This document shows, piece after piece, positions 1 to 10,613 of a stretch of DNA of 64,000 bases. A model generated the notes under the pieces. It worked only from the letters and a program-made list of their open reading frames with translations. It was not told the origin of the DNA and did not search any database. This DNA comes from Fluctibacter corallii (GTDB taxonomy: Bacteria > Pseudomonadota > Gammaproteobacteria > Enterobacterales > Alteromonadaceae). Made by a program: the position numbers and the translations under genes. The first letter of the stretch is position 1. Each line of letters starts with the position of its first letter. Location of the stretch: positions 137,423 through 201,422 of the forward strand of contig NZ_JAOWKX010000005.1 of assembly GCF_025751585.1 (NCBI RefSeq). Direction: 5' to 3'.

Positions 1-114
1 GGTCTTAAGAAAGCGTCTGTAGAAATCGATCGTAAGATCTTGGCAGACATTGCTGTTCACGACAAAAATGCATTCAGCGCACTTGTAGAAGCTGCAAAAG
101 GCGCACTGGCTTAA
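1..114 (+). CDS. rplT: 50S ribosomal protein L20, C-terminal end (partial)
   Basis: The window opens inside a reading frame whose last 37 residues match the C-terminus of ribosomal protein L20: a [12 protein letters not shown] stretch followed by ILADIA and a final alanine-rich helix. L20 binds 23S rRNA early in assembly of the large subunit. The 5' part lies outside the window. A strong intrinsic terminator follows 34 bases after the stop. In many gammaproteobacteria pheS and pheT follow rplT directly; here five other features lie between them. Confidence 0.9.
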   Translation, partial: GLKKASVEIDRKILADIAVHDKNAFSALVEAAKGALA

Positions 115-147
115 TTTTATAAACAATTAAGTTTAAGTTCTTTCGGG

Positions 148-180
148 AAACGGCGAGCAGGATGCTCGCCGTTTTTCTTT
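148..180 (+). terminator. Intrinsic terminator of rplT
   Basis: A perfect inverted repeat, CGGCGAGCA at 151-159 and TGCTCGCCG at 163-171, has a 3-base loop and is followed by TTTTTCTTT. Flanking AAA and TTT extend the stem. It should end the rplT transcript before the minus-strand genes that follow. Confidence 0.9.
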
Positions 181-373
181 TCTGAATCAAGTATCGTTAT
201 TTCATTAACGTTTCATAATCATGCAAGCCTACGCAGGTGGTGAACAGAACTCCCCTCGCCATATATCAAATTGCCGTACAATTAAAAAGCAGCTTGCATT
301 AGATGCGTGTTTTGTCGAGATTTTTATGACAAAAAAGCAAATGAAGTGTACGTGAAAAGGTGGGATGGAACGA

Positions 374-709
374 TTATTCAGACGAACTAGAGGGAGGAAC
401 ACCGGCTTCAGCCAATTCATCTCTTGCGGTATCTTTGGCAAGTTCTCTGTTCGCTTTAATTTGCCACAATTTCATGGCTATGGCTGTAAATGAAAAGCGG
501 CTTTCCGTAGTGTTATTTGTTCCTAACCATCCTTTCAAGAAGCCTAAAGAAAAACTGGCAACCAGAGATTCTGGTCGTTTGAGCAACGACTCCGAATGAA
601 CCAATAGTTTATCTGTCAAAATGTGGTTTTGCTGTTTTCTAAAATAATAGGCTTTTTGTAATGCATCTAGTTCACGACGTTCTCGCCTTAATAATAGGTT
701 GCCTAGCAT
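374..709 (-). CDS. YqjK-like small basic protein
   Basis: Protein of 111 residues, rich in basic residues and leucine at the N-terminus (RRERRELDALQK). It has a weakly hydrophobic middle (SLGFLKGWLG) and an acidic or serine C-terminus. I chose ATG at 709 over a longer frame because AGGAG lies 7 bases upstream and because it starts one base after the stop of the preceding gene, which implies translational coupling. It is third in a DUF883/YqjE/YqjK-like cassette, as in the Escherichia coli yqjDEK cluster. Assignment to YqjK rests mainly on that position and on size and charge; the sequence match is weak. Its function is unknown. A link to the inner membrane is inferred from the neighbours. Confidence 0.65.
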   Translation of the reverse strand: MLGNLLLRRERRELDALQKAYYFRKQQNHILTDKLLVHSESLLKRPESLVASFSLGFLKGWLGTNNTTESRFSFTAIAMKLWQIKANRELAKDTARDELAEAGVPPSSSSE

Positions 710-710
710 C

Positions 711-1136
711 TTACTTCTCCTCTTCTGGCGGCGTTGACAATTTAAGTACGCGCCACGTTCGGCTGAATCCAATACGAGACGACGTCTGTTTTATCGTGTG
801 CCAGAGCACATAGCTTGCGAATAGATTCAACACAAACAATGACGGAATGACGACCCAGTAATTTGCGTCTATTGACATGAGGCCTAGTGCAACAGCCCAA
901 TTGATGAGTCCCCATAAACCCGCTATTACGACCCCCAACACGATTGAGAGTAAAATAGTGAGAAAGAAACTGTGCTTGCTATGCTGCCATTCGTATTGCG
1001 CTAGACGTACACCAGCATTCCATTGTTGCTGATACCCTTCTGCTAATTCAGTTCCGGCTGAAAAAATCTCTTCAAGAAGCGCAGAATCACTTAGTGATTC
1101 TGCGTCTGCTTCTTTAGGCCTTACAGGGCGGTTCAT
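711..1136 (-). CDS. YqjE-like holin-superfamily membrane protein (DUF1469-like)
   Basis: Protein of 141 residues with two hydrophobic segments, at about 55-87 and 93-117, separated by a short loop, and a polar N-terminus. This is the architecture of the YqjE/phage-holin-like (DUF1469) family of inner-membrane proteins. A phage lysis role is not implied. It is the middle gene of a three-gene minus-strand cluster: the DUF883 gene ends 14 bases upstream, and the next gene starts directly at its stop. AGAGGGAAC lies upstream of the ATG. In enterobacteria the equivalent cluster is stationary-phase associated; whether that holds here is inference. Confidence 0.75.
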   Translation of the reverse strand: MNRPVRPKEADAESLSDSALLEEIFSAGTELAEGYQQQWNAGVRLAQYEWQHSKHSFFLTILLSIVLGVVIAGLWGLINWAVALGLMSIDANYWVVIPSLFVLNLFASYVLWHTIKQTSSRIGFSRTWRVLKLSTPPEEEK

Positions 1137-1150
1137 CAGAACAGTTCCCT

Positions 1151-1480
1151 CTAATTAGGCTTGCGTAATAATGACGAAATAAGCACGCCCGCTGCAAATG
1201 CGATACCCGCAGAAGCGACAGGGTGATCTGATACATATTTGCCGACTGACGATGAATGCCACTTTTTGTCAATTTCGTCGCGCTTTTTACTGAAAGATTC
1301 AGCTGAATTATGCGCACCTTCTCTTAATGAAACTTCGGTTGCAGACACGCGAGCGGCTAAATTGTCAATTGCTTCATGCAAGGTATCTCGGGCTTTGTCT
1401 GTAAGCGGAGCGCCTGTAGAAACATGTGTATTTCCTGTGCCATTAGGTTGAGATTTACTTTGTGGTGATGCAGTTGCCAT
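1151..1480 (-). CDS. DUF883 family protein (YqjD/ElaB-like)
   Basis: Protein of 109 residues. A Ser/Thr/Gln-rich N-terminus is followed by an amphipathic helical region (about 30-80) and one C-terminal transmembrane segment (HPVASAGIAFAAGVLISSLL) with a short basic tail. That is the hallmark of the DUF883/ElaB/YqjD family. In E. coli YqjD and its paralogues are C-tail-anchored inner-membrane proteins that associate with ribosomes in stationary phase. The ribosome link is family knowledge, not something seen here. The ATG has GAGG a few bases upstream. It heads the cassette, so its 5' side (1481-1709) should hold the promoter, though I could not identify one with confidence. Confidence 0.8.
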   Translation of the reverse strand: MATASPQSKSQPNGTGNTHVSTGAPLTDKARDTLHEAIDNLAARVSATEVSLREGAHNSAESFSKKRDEIDKKWHSSSVGKYVSDHPVASAGIAFAAGVLISSLLRKPN

Positions 1481-1709
1481 AATTTCCTCTTTTACTTTTC
1501 CGATAGAAAGTAACAGGTAGACAGCAAAACGTATGCCTGTTAAACATACTCTATATAAATCATAGCGTTGCGACGTCTACCCCTTAGTATTGTCATCGTT
1601 TTCCGCGCAACATTTACAACGATTTAAGAGCAACGTGTAATTGTTTCATACTGCTACTTTACTTCGTTTACTGCTTTGTTTAACGACCCGATATGGCAAT
1701 ACGCTCTAA

Positions 1710-2771
1710 TTATAGAATATTTTTACCCTGTTCAGGATCTCTCGCATTTTGCGCTTGATTATGAATCTCTTGAATCGAGGAAGACACATCATCTATTTGA
1801 TTTATTGCGCGCGCTGATATTGGTGGGGAAGTGGGTGTTGATGCTTCAGCGTTAGTTTTCGGTTCGTAATGCTTTTGGCGATAAATTGGCACGCCTTCAG
1901 GAAATACGATTTCTCTGGCATCGTCTGGCATTGAAATATTATTTTCAAGAAAGGCATTGGTAACAGCGCGCATGGCCAACGATGATACTTTTAGTACGCT
2001 GTAGTCGTGTGCGTTTAGCCAAAAATACACTTTAATGTTAATCGTGGCAGAGCCTAATGAATCGACCAAAATCTGGGGTTCAGGCTCTTTTAAAATTGGC
2101 GTTAATGATGTCAATGCTGACATCGCGATTTGTTGTGCAGTTTGAATATTGTTGTCATAACCGATGCCAACCATGAAGTGACTTTGCATATTCGGGTTTG
2201 CTGTGAAATTCTTAATGGTATTTTTGTAAATGGTCGCGTTGGGAATCTGAATATGATTTCCATCAAAGTCCACCAAGGTGGTAGCACGGGCGGTGACTTG
2301 TTTGATGATGCCTGTCTGCCCATCGACTTCAATCACATCACCAATTTTAAATGGTCGTTGAATGCTCAATAGTAAGCTTGAGATAAAATTTTCGGCAATA
2401 TCTTTAAATGCAAATCCGACAATAAGACCGATGACACCCGTGCCGCTAAGAATAGCTAACGCGAATGATGTGAGCCCGGCAAACTGTAAAAACAGATAAA
2501 GGCCAAGCAAGATAAATGCTATGCGAAATGTTCTGCGAACCACGGTTTGAATAAGAAGTGAAGAATAGACGTTTGACACTAACCGAGTTAAAAAATTAGC
2601 GAATGGCGCAGATAGAATAAACGTAATTATGAGTATTAAGAAGCCGATACCTATTTCAGGAAGAAGGTCTCTCGCGCTGTTGAGTATATCTGTAATTGGA
2701 TCCATAACACTACCAGTAACGTTGTTTTTGTTTTCCGCGTTTCGCATCTTTACCTGATGCCGATTGAGCAT
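1710..2771 (-). CDS. MscS-family mechanosensitive ion channel
   Basis: Small-conductance mechanosensitive channel of at most 353 residues. Three hydrophobic helices lie in the first 145 residues; the third, pore-lining one has the glycine/alanine-rich pattern SGTGVIGLIVGFAF. The cytoplasmic beta domain follows, with RPFKIGDVIEVDGQTG and the DFDGNHIQIPN motif typical of MscS. It releases solutes on hypo-osmotic shock. The C-terminus carries an extra polar tail of about 60 residues. The start is uncertain: the first ATG (2771) has AGGAG directly abutting it, an ATG at 2747 has AGGTAAAG, and an ATG at 2705 gives the most family-like N-terminus (MDPITDIL). It is monocistronic. Confidence 0.9.
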   Translation of the reverse strand: MLNRHQVKMRNAENKNNVTGSVMDPITDILNSARDLLPEIGIGFLILIITFILSAPFANFLTRLVSNVYSSLLIQTVVRRTFRIAFILLGLYLFLQFAGLTSFALAILSGTGVIGLIVGFAFKDIAENFISSLLLSIQRPFKIGDVIEVDGQTGIIKQVTARATTLVDFDGNHIQIPNATIYKNTIKNFTANPNMQSHFMVGIGYDNNIQTAQQIAMSALTSLTPILKEPEPQILVDSLGSATINIKVYFWLNAHDYSVLKVSSLAMRAVTNAFLENNISMPDDAREIVFPEGVPIYRQKHYEPKTNAEASTPTSPPISARAINQIDDVSSSIQEIHNQAQNARDPEQGKNIL

Positions 2772-2903
2772 CTCCTGTTTATGTTGACTTGAGTGTTAGC
2801 CCAATACGCGGTGAATAGATCACCTTAATAGCATGTATTGTCTATATTTGCCCAATTTTTCAACGAATTAATGCTTTTGCTCTGGAAGAAGGGAGTCAAG
2901 ATC

Positions 2904-2948
2904 ATGTACAATTGCGGGTTCTTTTTTAAATATATGTATACGCGTTGA
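2904..2948 (+). CDS. Candidate PheM-like leader peptide (14 aa) upstream of pheS
   Basis: A 14-codon frame, MYNCGFFFKYMYTR, has three consecutive Phe codons (TTC TTT TTT). A GGGAG ribosome binding site lies 8 bases before its ATG, and its stop is 48 bases before pheS. E. coli PheM is also a 14-residue Phe-rich leader that controls pheST by attenuation, so length, composition and position all fit. Against it, I see no clear intrinsic terminator with a T-run between 2948 and 2997. There is only a short CGTTG (2943-2947) / CAACG (2956-2960) stem. Regulation by another mechanism, or chance, cannot be excluded. Confidence 0.5.
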   Translation: MYNCGFFFKYMYTR

Positions 2949-3977
<1,029 letters not shown>

Positions 3978-3989
3978 GCGAAAACGACA

Positions 3990-6377
3990 ATGAAATTCAG
4001 TGAAAATTGGTTAAGAGAGTGGGTCAATCCAGCCATTACGTCTGAAGAGCTGGCAGAGCAACTAAGTATGGCTGGCCTTGAGGTAGATGCTGTTGATCCC
4101 GTGGCAGGGGAATTTACCGGTGTTAAAGTTGGTGAAGTTGTTGAGTGCGGGCAGCACCCAGATGCCGATAAATTACGCGTCACCAAGGTCAATGTAGGCG
4201 AAGATGAACTACTTGATATTGTATGTGGTGCGCCAAATTGTCGCTTAGGTCTTAAAGTTGCCGTCGCGACAGTAGGAGCGGTGTTACCAGGCAATTTTAA
4301 AATTAAGAAAGCAAAGCTACGTGGGCAACCTTCTCACGGCATGTTGTGTAGCTTTTCAGAGTTAGGTATATCTGATGATCATGACGGTATCATTGAGCTT
4401 CCTGAAGACGCTCCTCTTGGGCAAGACATCAGAGAATATTTGAACCTTGATGACAAAGCCATCGAAGTAGACTTGACGCCGAACCGCGCTGACTGTCTGG
4501 GAATTCGCGGTTTAGCGCGTGAAGTTGGCGTATTGAACCAAGCGGATGTGTGTAAGCCTGAAATAACCTCAGTTGAAGAAACTCTACAAGAAACGAGAGC
4601 TATTCGTCTTGAATCACCAGATGCATGCCCACGTTATCTCGGTCGTGTTATTCGCAATGTTAATTTGTCTGCTGCTTCACCTTTATGGATGCAAGAAAAA
4701 TTGCGCCGAAGCGGCATACGTAGCATCGATCCTGTTGTTGATGTAACGAACTATGTGTTGCTTGAGCTGGGTCATCCCATGCACGCTTTCGACCTTGATA
4801 AGTTAGATGGCGATATTATTGTTAGACATGCGGCTGAAAATGAAAAGCTGACATTACTTGATGGCAACGAAGTTGAGCTGAAAACTGATACGCTACTTAT
4901 TGCCGACCAGAGTAAAGCCCTTGCGATGGCGGGGATTTTTGGCGGTGAAGAGTCTGGTGTAACAGCGAACACCCAACATATTTTCCTTGAAAGTGCGTTT
5001 TTCTCACCCGATGCCATTCGTGGCGTAGCGCGCCAATATGGTTTACACACAGATGCCTCACATCGCTATGAGCGAGGCGTTGATCCGCAGCTTCAGCGTG
5101 TTGCTATGGAGCGTGCAACAGAACTACTTACACAAATTGTTGGTGGTGATGTTGGGCCAATAACAGAAGCGGTGAGCCACGATCACTTACCAACCACGCG
5201 TAAGGTAACGTTGCGTAAACAACGTTTAGAACGCGTTTTGGGTATTGAGATAGCACAAGAAAAAGTGACAGATATTTTAAATCGCCTTGGCCTTGATGCT
5301 ACGTTTGACTGTAATGAATGGCAAACCGAAGTGCCTTCCTACCGATTTGATATCGCTATCGAAGAAGATTTGATTGAAGAAGTTGCTCGGGTTTATGGCT
5401 ACAACGCGATTCCTAACGTTTCGCCTACGGCACAGCTAAAGATGTCTCAACATCAAGAAGCGGCAATTTCTGCAAAAACGTTTAAAGATGTGTTGGTAAA
5501 TCGAGAGTATCAAGAGGCGATTACCTATTCGTTCGTTGAACCTAAAATGCAAGCTGCCTTATTCCCTGAACTTAAAGGGTTAGTGCTACCTCATCCGATT
5601 TCGGCTGACATGTCTGTGATGCGTGTAAGCTTATGGTCAGGCCTACTGCCGGCTGTATCATATAATCAAAAACGTCAACAAGGCCGTGTTCGTTTGTTCG
5701 AAACAGGGTTGCGCTTTATTCCTGATAGCAGTGAGAAAGCGGGTGTCAGACAAGAAAATATGATTGCAGGTGTTGTCGCGGGTAACATCAATGATGAACA
5801 CTGGGATAAACCTGACCGCGCAGTAGACTTCTTTGATGTTAAAGCTGATGTAGAGGCGCTGTTGTCTGCTACGGCTAAAATATCCGAGGTAGAATTTAAG
5901 CCAGCTCAACATAGTGCACTTCACCCAGGGCAAAGTGCTGCTATCTTTATGCAAGGTCATCTAATTGGTCATATTGGCGCGATTCACCCTAAATTTGAAA
6001 AAACATTGGGTTTAAACGGAAGAACTTACGTTTTTGAGTTGGATTTAGACGCTATTTCGACTAAAAAGATACCTGAGGCTAAAGAAATTTCGAAATTTCC
6101 GGCGAACAGACGTGACATTGCCGTTGTAGTATCGGAAGATAAGGCTGTAGGCGATATTTTAAACTGCGTCGAAAAATCTGGCGGAAATCAATTAGTTGGC
6201 CTAAACTTGTTCGATGTATATAGAGGTAAAGGAATTGAGCCTGGATTTAAGAGTCTGGCTATTTCAATTACCTTGCAGGACGCAACGAGAACGCTTGAAG
6301 AAAGTGAAATTCAAGCAGAGGTCGATAGCATTGTGTCCCAGTTGAAAGAACAATTCGGGGCTTCTCTGAGGGAATGA
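3990..6377 (+). CDS. pheT: Phenylalanine-tRNA ligase beta subunit
   Basis: PheT, 795 residues, the usual length. Domains in order: the N-terminal EMAP/OB-fold tRNA-binding domain (about 40-150, with the motif [15 protein letters not shown]), the B3/B4 editing domain (about 210-385), B5 (about 400-475), the catalytic-like core (about 490-690) and the C-terminal ferredoxin-fold anticodon-binding domain (about 700-795, with [13 protein letters not shown]). It partners PheS and removes mischarged Tyr-tRNA-Phe. The gene lies between pheS and ihfA, with only four bases before ihfA. That is the classical gammaproteobacterial order. Confidence 0.97.
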   Translation: MKFSENWLREWVNPAITSEELAEQLSMAGLEVDAVDPVAGEFTGVKVGEVVECGQHPDADKLRVTKVNVGEDELLDIVCGAPNCRLGLKVAVATVGAVLPGNFKIKKAKLRGQPSHGMLCSFSELGISDDHDGIIELPEDAPLGQDIREYLNLDDKAIEVDLTPNRADCLGIRGLAREVGVLNQADVCKPEITSVEETLQETRAIRLESPDACPRYLGRVIRNVNLSAASPLWMQEKLRRSGIRSIDPVVDVTNYVLLELGHPMHAFDLDKLDGDIIVRHAAENEKLTLLDGNEVELKTDTLLIADQSKALAMAGIFGGEESGVTANTQHIFLESAFFSPDAIRGVARQYGLHTDASHRYERGVDPQLQRVAMERATELLTQIVGGDVGPITEAVSHDHLPTTRKVTLRKQRLERVLGIEIAQEKVTDILNRLGLDATFDCNEWQTEVPSYRFDIAIEEDLIEEVARVYGYNAIPNVSPTAQLKMSQHQEAAISAKTFKDVLVNREYQEAITYSFVEPKMQAALFPELKGLVLPHPISADMSVMRVSLWSGLLPAVSYNQKRQQGRVRLFETGLRFIPDSSEKAGVRQENMIAGVVAGNINDEHWDKPDRAVDFFDVKADVEALLSATAKISEVEFKPAQHSALHPGQSAAIFMQGHLIGHIGAIHPKFEKTLGLNGRTYVFELDLDAISTKKIPEAKEISKFPANRRDIAVVVSEDKAVGDILNCVEKSGGNQLVGLNLFDVYRGKGIEPGFKSLAISITLQDATRTLEESEIQAEVDSIVSQLKEQFGASLRE

Positions 6378-6381
6378 CGGT

Positions 6382-6681
6382 ATGGCGTTAACCAAAGCCG
6401 ACATGGCGGAACATTTATTTGAAAAGTTAGGCATTAACAAGCGAGATGCGAAGGAGCTTGTGGAACTGTTTTTCGAAGAAGTCCGTGAAGCATTAGAATC
6501 AGGAGAGCAAGTAAAGCTTTCTGGTTTTGGTAACTTCGACTTACGACAGAAGAACGAACGGCCTGGCCGCAATCCAAAAACGGGCGAAGATATTCCTATC
6601 AAAGCACGTAGGGTTGTTACATTCCGACCTGGGCAAAAGCTGAAAAGCCGGGTAGAAAATACCAAACCTGCTGATCAGTAA
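6382..6681 (+). CDS. ihfA: Integration host factor alpha subunit
   Basis: IHF-alpha, 99 residues, a nucleoid protein that sharply bends DNA as a heterodimer with IHF-beta. It shows the HU/IHF fold: helical N-terminus ([17 protein letters not shown]), SGFGNFDLR, and the DNA-binding beta arm with the intercalating proline in [14 protein letters not shown] (about 60-75). The distance to the pheT stop is four bases, so it is read from the pheST transcript. An intrinsic terminator follows within 20 bases. Confidence 0.97.
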   Translation: MALTKADMAEHLFEKLGINKRDAKELVELFFEEVREALESGEQVKLSGFGNFDLRQKNERPGRNPKTGEDIPIKARRVVTFRPGQKLKSRVENTKPADQ

Positions 6682-6695
6682 ATGACAGAGAACAA

Positions 6696-6740
6696 AACGC
6701 GAGAACTGTGTGAAAGAACATCACGGTTCTCGCTTTTTTT
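6696..6740 (+). terminator. Intrinsic terminator after ihfA
   Basis: A 12-base stem, GCGAGAACTGTG at 6699-6710 and CACGGTTCTCGC at 6722-6733 (one G-T mismatch position), is followed by seven T residues. An AAAA run on the left side could let it also serve the convergent gene ending at 6759. Confidence 0.88.
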
Positions 6741-6758
6741 ATGCTTTAAATAATATTC

Positions 6759-7397
6759 CTACATAGACTGTTGCATGGTCAGAAAGTACGTGCCTAGTCC
6801 AACAGTAAATAAAAAATATCCCCAAAGCGAATGTTCCAGTACAACGATGAGTGTTGATCGGGTTTGCATGTAGCGATAACCGAACAAAAGCCCTCCAGCG
6901 CAAGACAATACAACTGCAATCCAATTCCCATAAACAGTATGGGCCATTCCAAAGCATAATGAACTCAGAATCCATCTCGCTGTTTTAGACGGTAAAATGC
7001 GTTTATATCGATGAAAGAAATATGTTCTAAATATTAACTCTTGCGGAATGACTGACACAAGAGGGTAAATTAGTAAGGTTGTCAGCCATAATTGCTGATG
7101 CCGCGAAGGAAGATCAAACCATCTATCTGGCAATAAAAAGTACACAAAAATAGAGAGCATTATAGAAAGGGGTAAAAAAAGGGCGAGTAATTGGCGTACA
7201 TGAATATTAAAGGCAACAGTATGCCATAGCCGAAATCGCTTAAAGCTTTGATCGGCGAGCAAAACAATGAGGCAACCTGTTCCGACTGCGAAGAGGACTG
7301 GCATTAACCAAGCATCGATATCATTGATTAATGCTATCATTATGGTAGGTAAAACGATGAAAAGGGTGATGAGTTCACACCATCGAATCAGCTTCAT
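6759..7397 (-). CDS. CPBP-family intramembrane metalloprotease
   Basis: Protein of 212 residues with about seven hydrophobic helices. Three CPBP (CAAX protease and bacteriocin-processing) motifs are visible: QELIFR at 119-124 (the family usually has EExxxR, so the first Glu is Gln here), FGMAH with His153, and EHSLW with His189. The family comprises membrane proteases of varied or unknown substrate. The ATG at 7397 was chosen over a frame 21 codons longer because GGGAG lies 9 bases upstream and the extension is not needed for the first helix. It is monocistronic and convergent with ihfA. Retention of activity is uncertain given the Gln. Confidence 0.8.
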   Translation of the reverse strand: MKLIRWCELITLFIVLPTIMIALINDIDAWLMPVLFAVGTGCLIVLLADQSFKRFRLWHTVAFNIHVRQLLALFLPLSIMLSIFVYFLLPDRWFDLPSRHQQLWLTTLLIYPLVSVIPQELIFRTYFFHRYKRILPSKTARWILSSLCFGMAHTVYGNWIAVVLSCAGGLLFGYRYMQTRSTLIVVLEHSLWGYFLFTVGLGTYFLTMQQSM

Positions 7398-7612
7398 TTT
7401 TAATCTCCCAGTGATAAGAATAGAAGCTGAAATAAAAAAGACATATTTCTTGTTACACAATCATCGTGCCATTCTCTGGCTAGCGAGTTTCAGTCGCTTA
7501 GGTGTATTCAGATAACGTTAGTACGCAGGCAATACACCAAATCGTTCAGAGCGCTAAGGCTAAAAAAGATGAAAGCATGGTTTGCATTCACCTTTAGTTA
7601 GAGGGTCATAGT

Positions 7613-8896
7613 TTAGCCTTTGGCTTTTCCATTACCCGAGCTTATATGATTACAACGCGTATTTGCCAAAGTGGAACGAGCTGATTTATAGGTGAGGAAG
7701 CGCCACAGCTTTTCTAAAGGTCCCATTTTATAACGTCTCAGCCATGCATCACTCATGAATAACTGAACAGTGATAATCGTGATTGCAATCGAAAATTGCA
7801 CAAGCCGAGATGCCTCGCCAAATAAGCCAAGATAGTAAAATATCCCAGTGCAAAACAATGTTTGCATAATGTAGTTGGTGAATGCCATGCGGCCCACATT
7901 AGCCAGTTTTTTACTCAATTCAGACGTGAACGTGTTATCTACGCGTTGTAACCGATTTTCGCTAATCATCACCTTGCATGCCAGCATGACCCAAGCTGCA
8001 TATCCAGTAGCTTGAATAGCACTACCCCAGTAGTTAAATTGACTACCGAAAAACATTGAGTGCGCTAGTGTGAACTGATGAGATAGATTGTAATGAACAC
8101 CATATCCCGTCAGCGCTAAGCCAAGTATGGTGGACACTGCGGCTAGGGTGAAATATTTGTTCGCTGACCACTCCAAATGGAAAAAGCGTTTTCGAAACAA
8201 AATTATCCCTAAAATCATTAATGCGCTGACACGCCAAAACGTATTTGTCATAAATAAGAACGTTTGTAAAAACAACGCTTTTTCTGCTCTGATAGGTAGG
8301 GCTTCAAGCCAACCTGCCGTATACGCGTGTCGTTCATTATTGATGAGTTCAGCAGAAGGTGTCCACGATTGTTGAAGCTCTTCAAGGGCGACTTGAGGCA
8401 TGAAATTTAGGCTAGATTGAAAAAAGAACGTGATGAGCGATGGAATGGTAAAGAAAATAACACTTAACATAATCAGTGTTTTGGTGGCTTTGTTCCTTAC
8501 TACATAAATAAACAACCCACATAGTGCATAACTGAACAAAACGTCTCCGTACCAGAGCAAATAGGCATGAACGAGCCCAAACACGAGTAACCATCCCATT
8601 CTTATGAAATGGAGCCGATTAGAGAGTCTCTTTTGACTTAGGTTTTGCAAGAAAATAATGACACCAACACCAAATAACATAGAAAAAACCGACATAAATT
8701 TTTGATCTGCGAAAAGGTGAGAGACAATCCAGACCAGCTGATTTACGCCTGAAAAGTCACCGTAAACGGTTGGGTTTATGTAGGTTTCAAATGGCATTGA
8801 GAAAGATTGAATGTTCATAAACAATATACCCAGTAGGGCAACGCCTCTAAGCATATCAATAGATTGAAGTCTTTCAGGGGCAAGTGAGGTTATCAT
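7613..8896 (-). CDS. DUF418 family membrane protein (YeiB-like)
   Basis: Protein of about 427 residues with roughly ten membrane helices. The N-terminal signature ERLQSIDMLRGVALLGIL is typical of DUF418/YeiB proteins, which belong to the wider acyltransferase-like heparan-alpha-glucosaminide N-acetyltransferase group. The C-terminal DUF418 region includes GRMAFTNYIMQT. The function is unknown; a transport or acyl-transfer role at the inner membrane has been suggested for relatives. The start at 8896 places the signature near the N-terminus as in the family. The frame is open 21 codons further, and neither start has a convincing ribosome binding site. Confidence 0.82.
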   Translation of the reverse strand: MITSLAPERLQSIDMLRGVALLGILFMNIQSFSMPFETYINPTVYGDFSGVNQLVWIVSHLFADQKFMSVFSMLFGVGVIIFLQNLSQKRLSNRLHFIRMGWLLVFGLVHAYLLWYGDVLFSYALCGLFIYVVRNKATKTLIMLSVIFFTIPSLITFFFQSSLNFMPQVALEELQQSWTPSAELINNERHAYTAGWLEALPIRAEKALFLQTFLFMTNTFWRVSALMILGIILFRKRFFHLEWSANKYFTLAAVSTILGLALTGYGVHYNLSHQFTLAHSMFFGSQFNYWGSAIQATGYAAWVMLACKVMISENRLQRVDNTFTSELSKKLANVGRMAFTNYIMQTLFCTGIFYYLGLFGEASRLVQFSIAITIITVQLFMSDAWLRRYKMGPLEKLWRFLTYKSARSTLANTRCNHISSGNGKAKG

Positions 8897-9011
8897 CAGG
8901 TAATATCTCAAAAAGTAGTCGTGTTTTCTGATAGTATGGCGTTGTCGTGAGAGTGACATGTGCCGAAAGTCACTTTCCTCTGTAAGATTGTTCTAAGGAA
9001 TCAATAATAAA

Positions 9012-9548
9012 ATGAAGAAATTTGCTCTGTTCATCATTGTTCTGTCAGTGCTGGCGATACTGTTTTATCACCATGATGAAAATGAGAATGTTACACAGAC
9101 AAAGACACAACCTTCGATCAGTTACATAGACATCCTGCATAATCCCGAGTTTAAGCATGGCATTATGCAGGCGGTGTCTGCTAAAGATGACGCTTTACTA
9201 AAATCCTTACAAGCCAAGGCGCTCGAAATTGCGGAAGCCGCGAACTTAAGCGAGCAGGAAATTTCGCTGTTTGCTGGTACCAAAGGAGAGGGGTTCATTC
9301 GATTTCATGGGAGTCGCTTTCTTTTTTGGCAGAACGTAGAGCAACGTTATCGTAACTTAACAGACATCGAAGATCTTAAGACTCAGTATCCACAAGCGCA
9401 AGACCTTTTCTCTAAAGCAGATGCATTATTAGAAAAACGTAACGACTTGCTCTCTCAGATGGTAGAGGAGTATCGAATCGCAGGAATTGAAAACCCAGAA
9501 GACGCCGCTAGGCATAACTGGTTAGCCGTTCATACGAATCAAATTTAA
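9012..9548 (+). CDS. Hypothetical membrane-anchored protein
   Basis: Protein of 178 residues. One N-terminal hydrophobic segment (about 4-19) is followed by an acidic linker and a helical, charged domain expected in the periplasm. There is no lipobox cysteine, so it is probably anchored by an uncleaved signal. I do not recognise the family. The sequence has a high share of Ala, Glu, Lys and Leu in helical register and no cysteines. An AAGGA-like sequence lies about 12 bases before the ATG. It is divergent from the DUF418 gene and convergent with the M48 gene, six bases away. Confidence 0.7.
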   Translation: MKKFALFIIVLSVLAILFYHHDENENVTQTKTQPSISYIDILHNPEFKHGIMQAVSAKDDALLKSLQAKALEIAEAANLSEQEISLFAGTKGEGFIRFHGSRFLFWQNVEQRYRNLTDIEDLKTQYPQAQDLFSKADALLEKRNDLLSQMVEEYRIAGIENPEDAARHNWLAVHTNQI

Positions 9549-9554
9549 ACTCTT

Positions 9555-10604
9555 CTACTGGGGACTTTTTGAATATGTACGGGCGTTTGCAATGCGTTCC
9601 TTAAGCCTAGGGTGAGTGGACAGCAAATTTTCTAATTCCCCTTCATCTTTAGAAATAGAAGCAAGCGCCTCGAATGCGTCAGCAAAGTCGTTAGAATCTA
9701 ACCCTATCTTGTGCAAGTTTGATAGTGCAAAATTATCTGCTTCTGTTTCTAATGCTTGAGAATACTGATTTTGTATCACGGTATGAGAGACACCAAAAAA
9801 TAATTCAATAACGCCGCCCATGTCTCCCAAAATGTATTCTAACAATAATGTAGTAGACAAGACTTCTGCCATATATCTCAGACTATGTTGATGGGCGACA
9901 TGACCAAGCTCGTGGAGTAAAATTGCATCGAGTAAACGTGTTTCTTGATCAACGAGTTTGATCAATTCATCAGTGAATATTATGGTACCGTCGGGCAAGG
10001 CGAATGCGTTTGGGCCTAATGCGTTACCCTGTCGAAATAGCACCTGATAGGTGACATCGGGATTTTCAACGCGTTGAAGTTGAGTGTGCAAGTGCCTACC
10101 CAGCTCGGTTTGTATTGAATTGGGCAAAGTAGAAGGCGCTAAAACGCCGTAATCTAACACGTTTAACGTGTGTTTTGACGCATACTCAGCAAATGCATGT
10201 GGCGTAGCAAGGGCTACCGCCTGTCCGATCATAGGTACGATAAACTTAAATACTATAAACAGCATTAACGGTACAAGTAGCAAGCTAGAAAAGATTGCAA
10301 TAGGGTTTCTTTCTAACTTATCTACACGTGAATGAATATGACAATCTAGCCATTCATTAATCGCAGCCTGCTGCTTAATAACGAGTTTGTCTCCACTTGG
10401 AAGTAACACTTCTCTGTCGAGGCGCCCTAATCGTGGAGAAACAGTTAACTGTTGGTGCTCGTATAATTGCACCTCCTCGTCAGTATCTATTTGTAAGTAT
10501 CGCTCATGAAGAGAAACGTCTACAACGGAGCACATGGCAGAGTCAACCTTGAATAAAGTTGCACACATAGGCTGACTCATAGAGGAGGCTGAATCATTAT
10601 TCAT
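9555..10604 (-). CDS. M48-family zinc metallopeptidase, membrane-bound
   Basis: Protein of 349 residues. An N-terminal soluble part of about 100 residues is followed by a transmembrane segment (about 102-125) and an M48 peptidase domain. The zinc-binding motif HELGH is at 231-235 and the third ligand region is ETEAD at 286-290, so the catalytic set is intact. M48 proteins such as HtpX and LoiP act in envelope protein quality control; the substrate here is unknown. It starts nine bases after the stop of the DUF898 gene, so the two form an operon, a pairing that recurs in proteobacteria. Confidence 0.87.
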   Translation of the reverse strand: MNNDSASSMSQPMCATLFKVDSAMCSVVDVSLHERYLQIDTDEEVQLYEHQQLTVSPRLGRLDREVLLPSGDKLVIKQQAAINEWLDCHIHSRVDKLERNPIAIFSSLLLVPLMLFIVFKFIVPMIGQAVALATPHAFAEYASKHTLNVLDYGVLAPSTLPNSIQTELGRHLHTQLQRVENPDVTYQVLFRQGNALGPNAFALPDGTIIFTDELIKLVDQETRLLDAILLHELGHVAHQHSLRYMAEVLSTTLLLEYILGDMGGVIELFFGVSHTVIQNQYSQALETEADNFALSNLHKIGLDSNDFADAFEALASISKDEGELENLLSTHPRLKERIANARTYSKSPQ

Positions 10605-10613
10605 TGAGTGTGG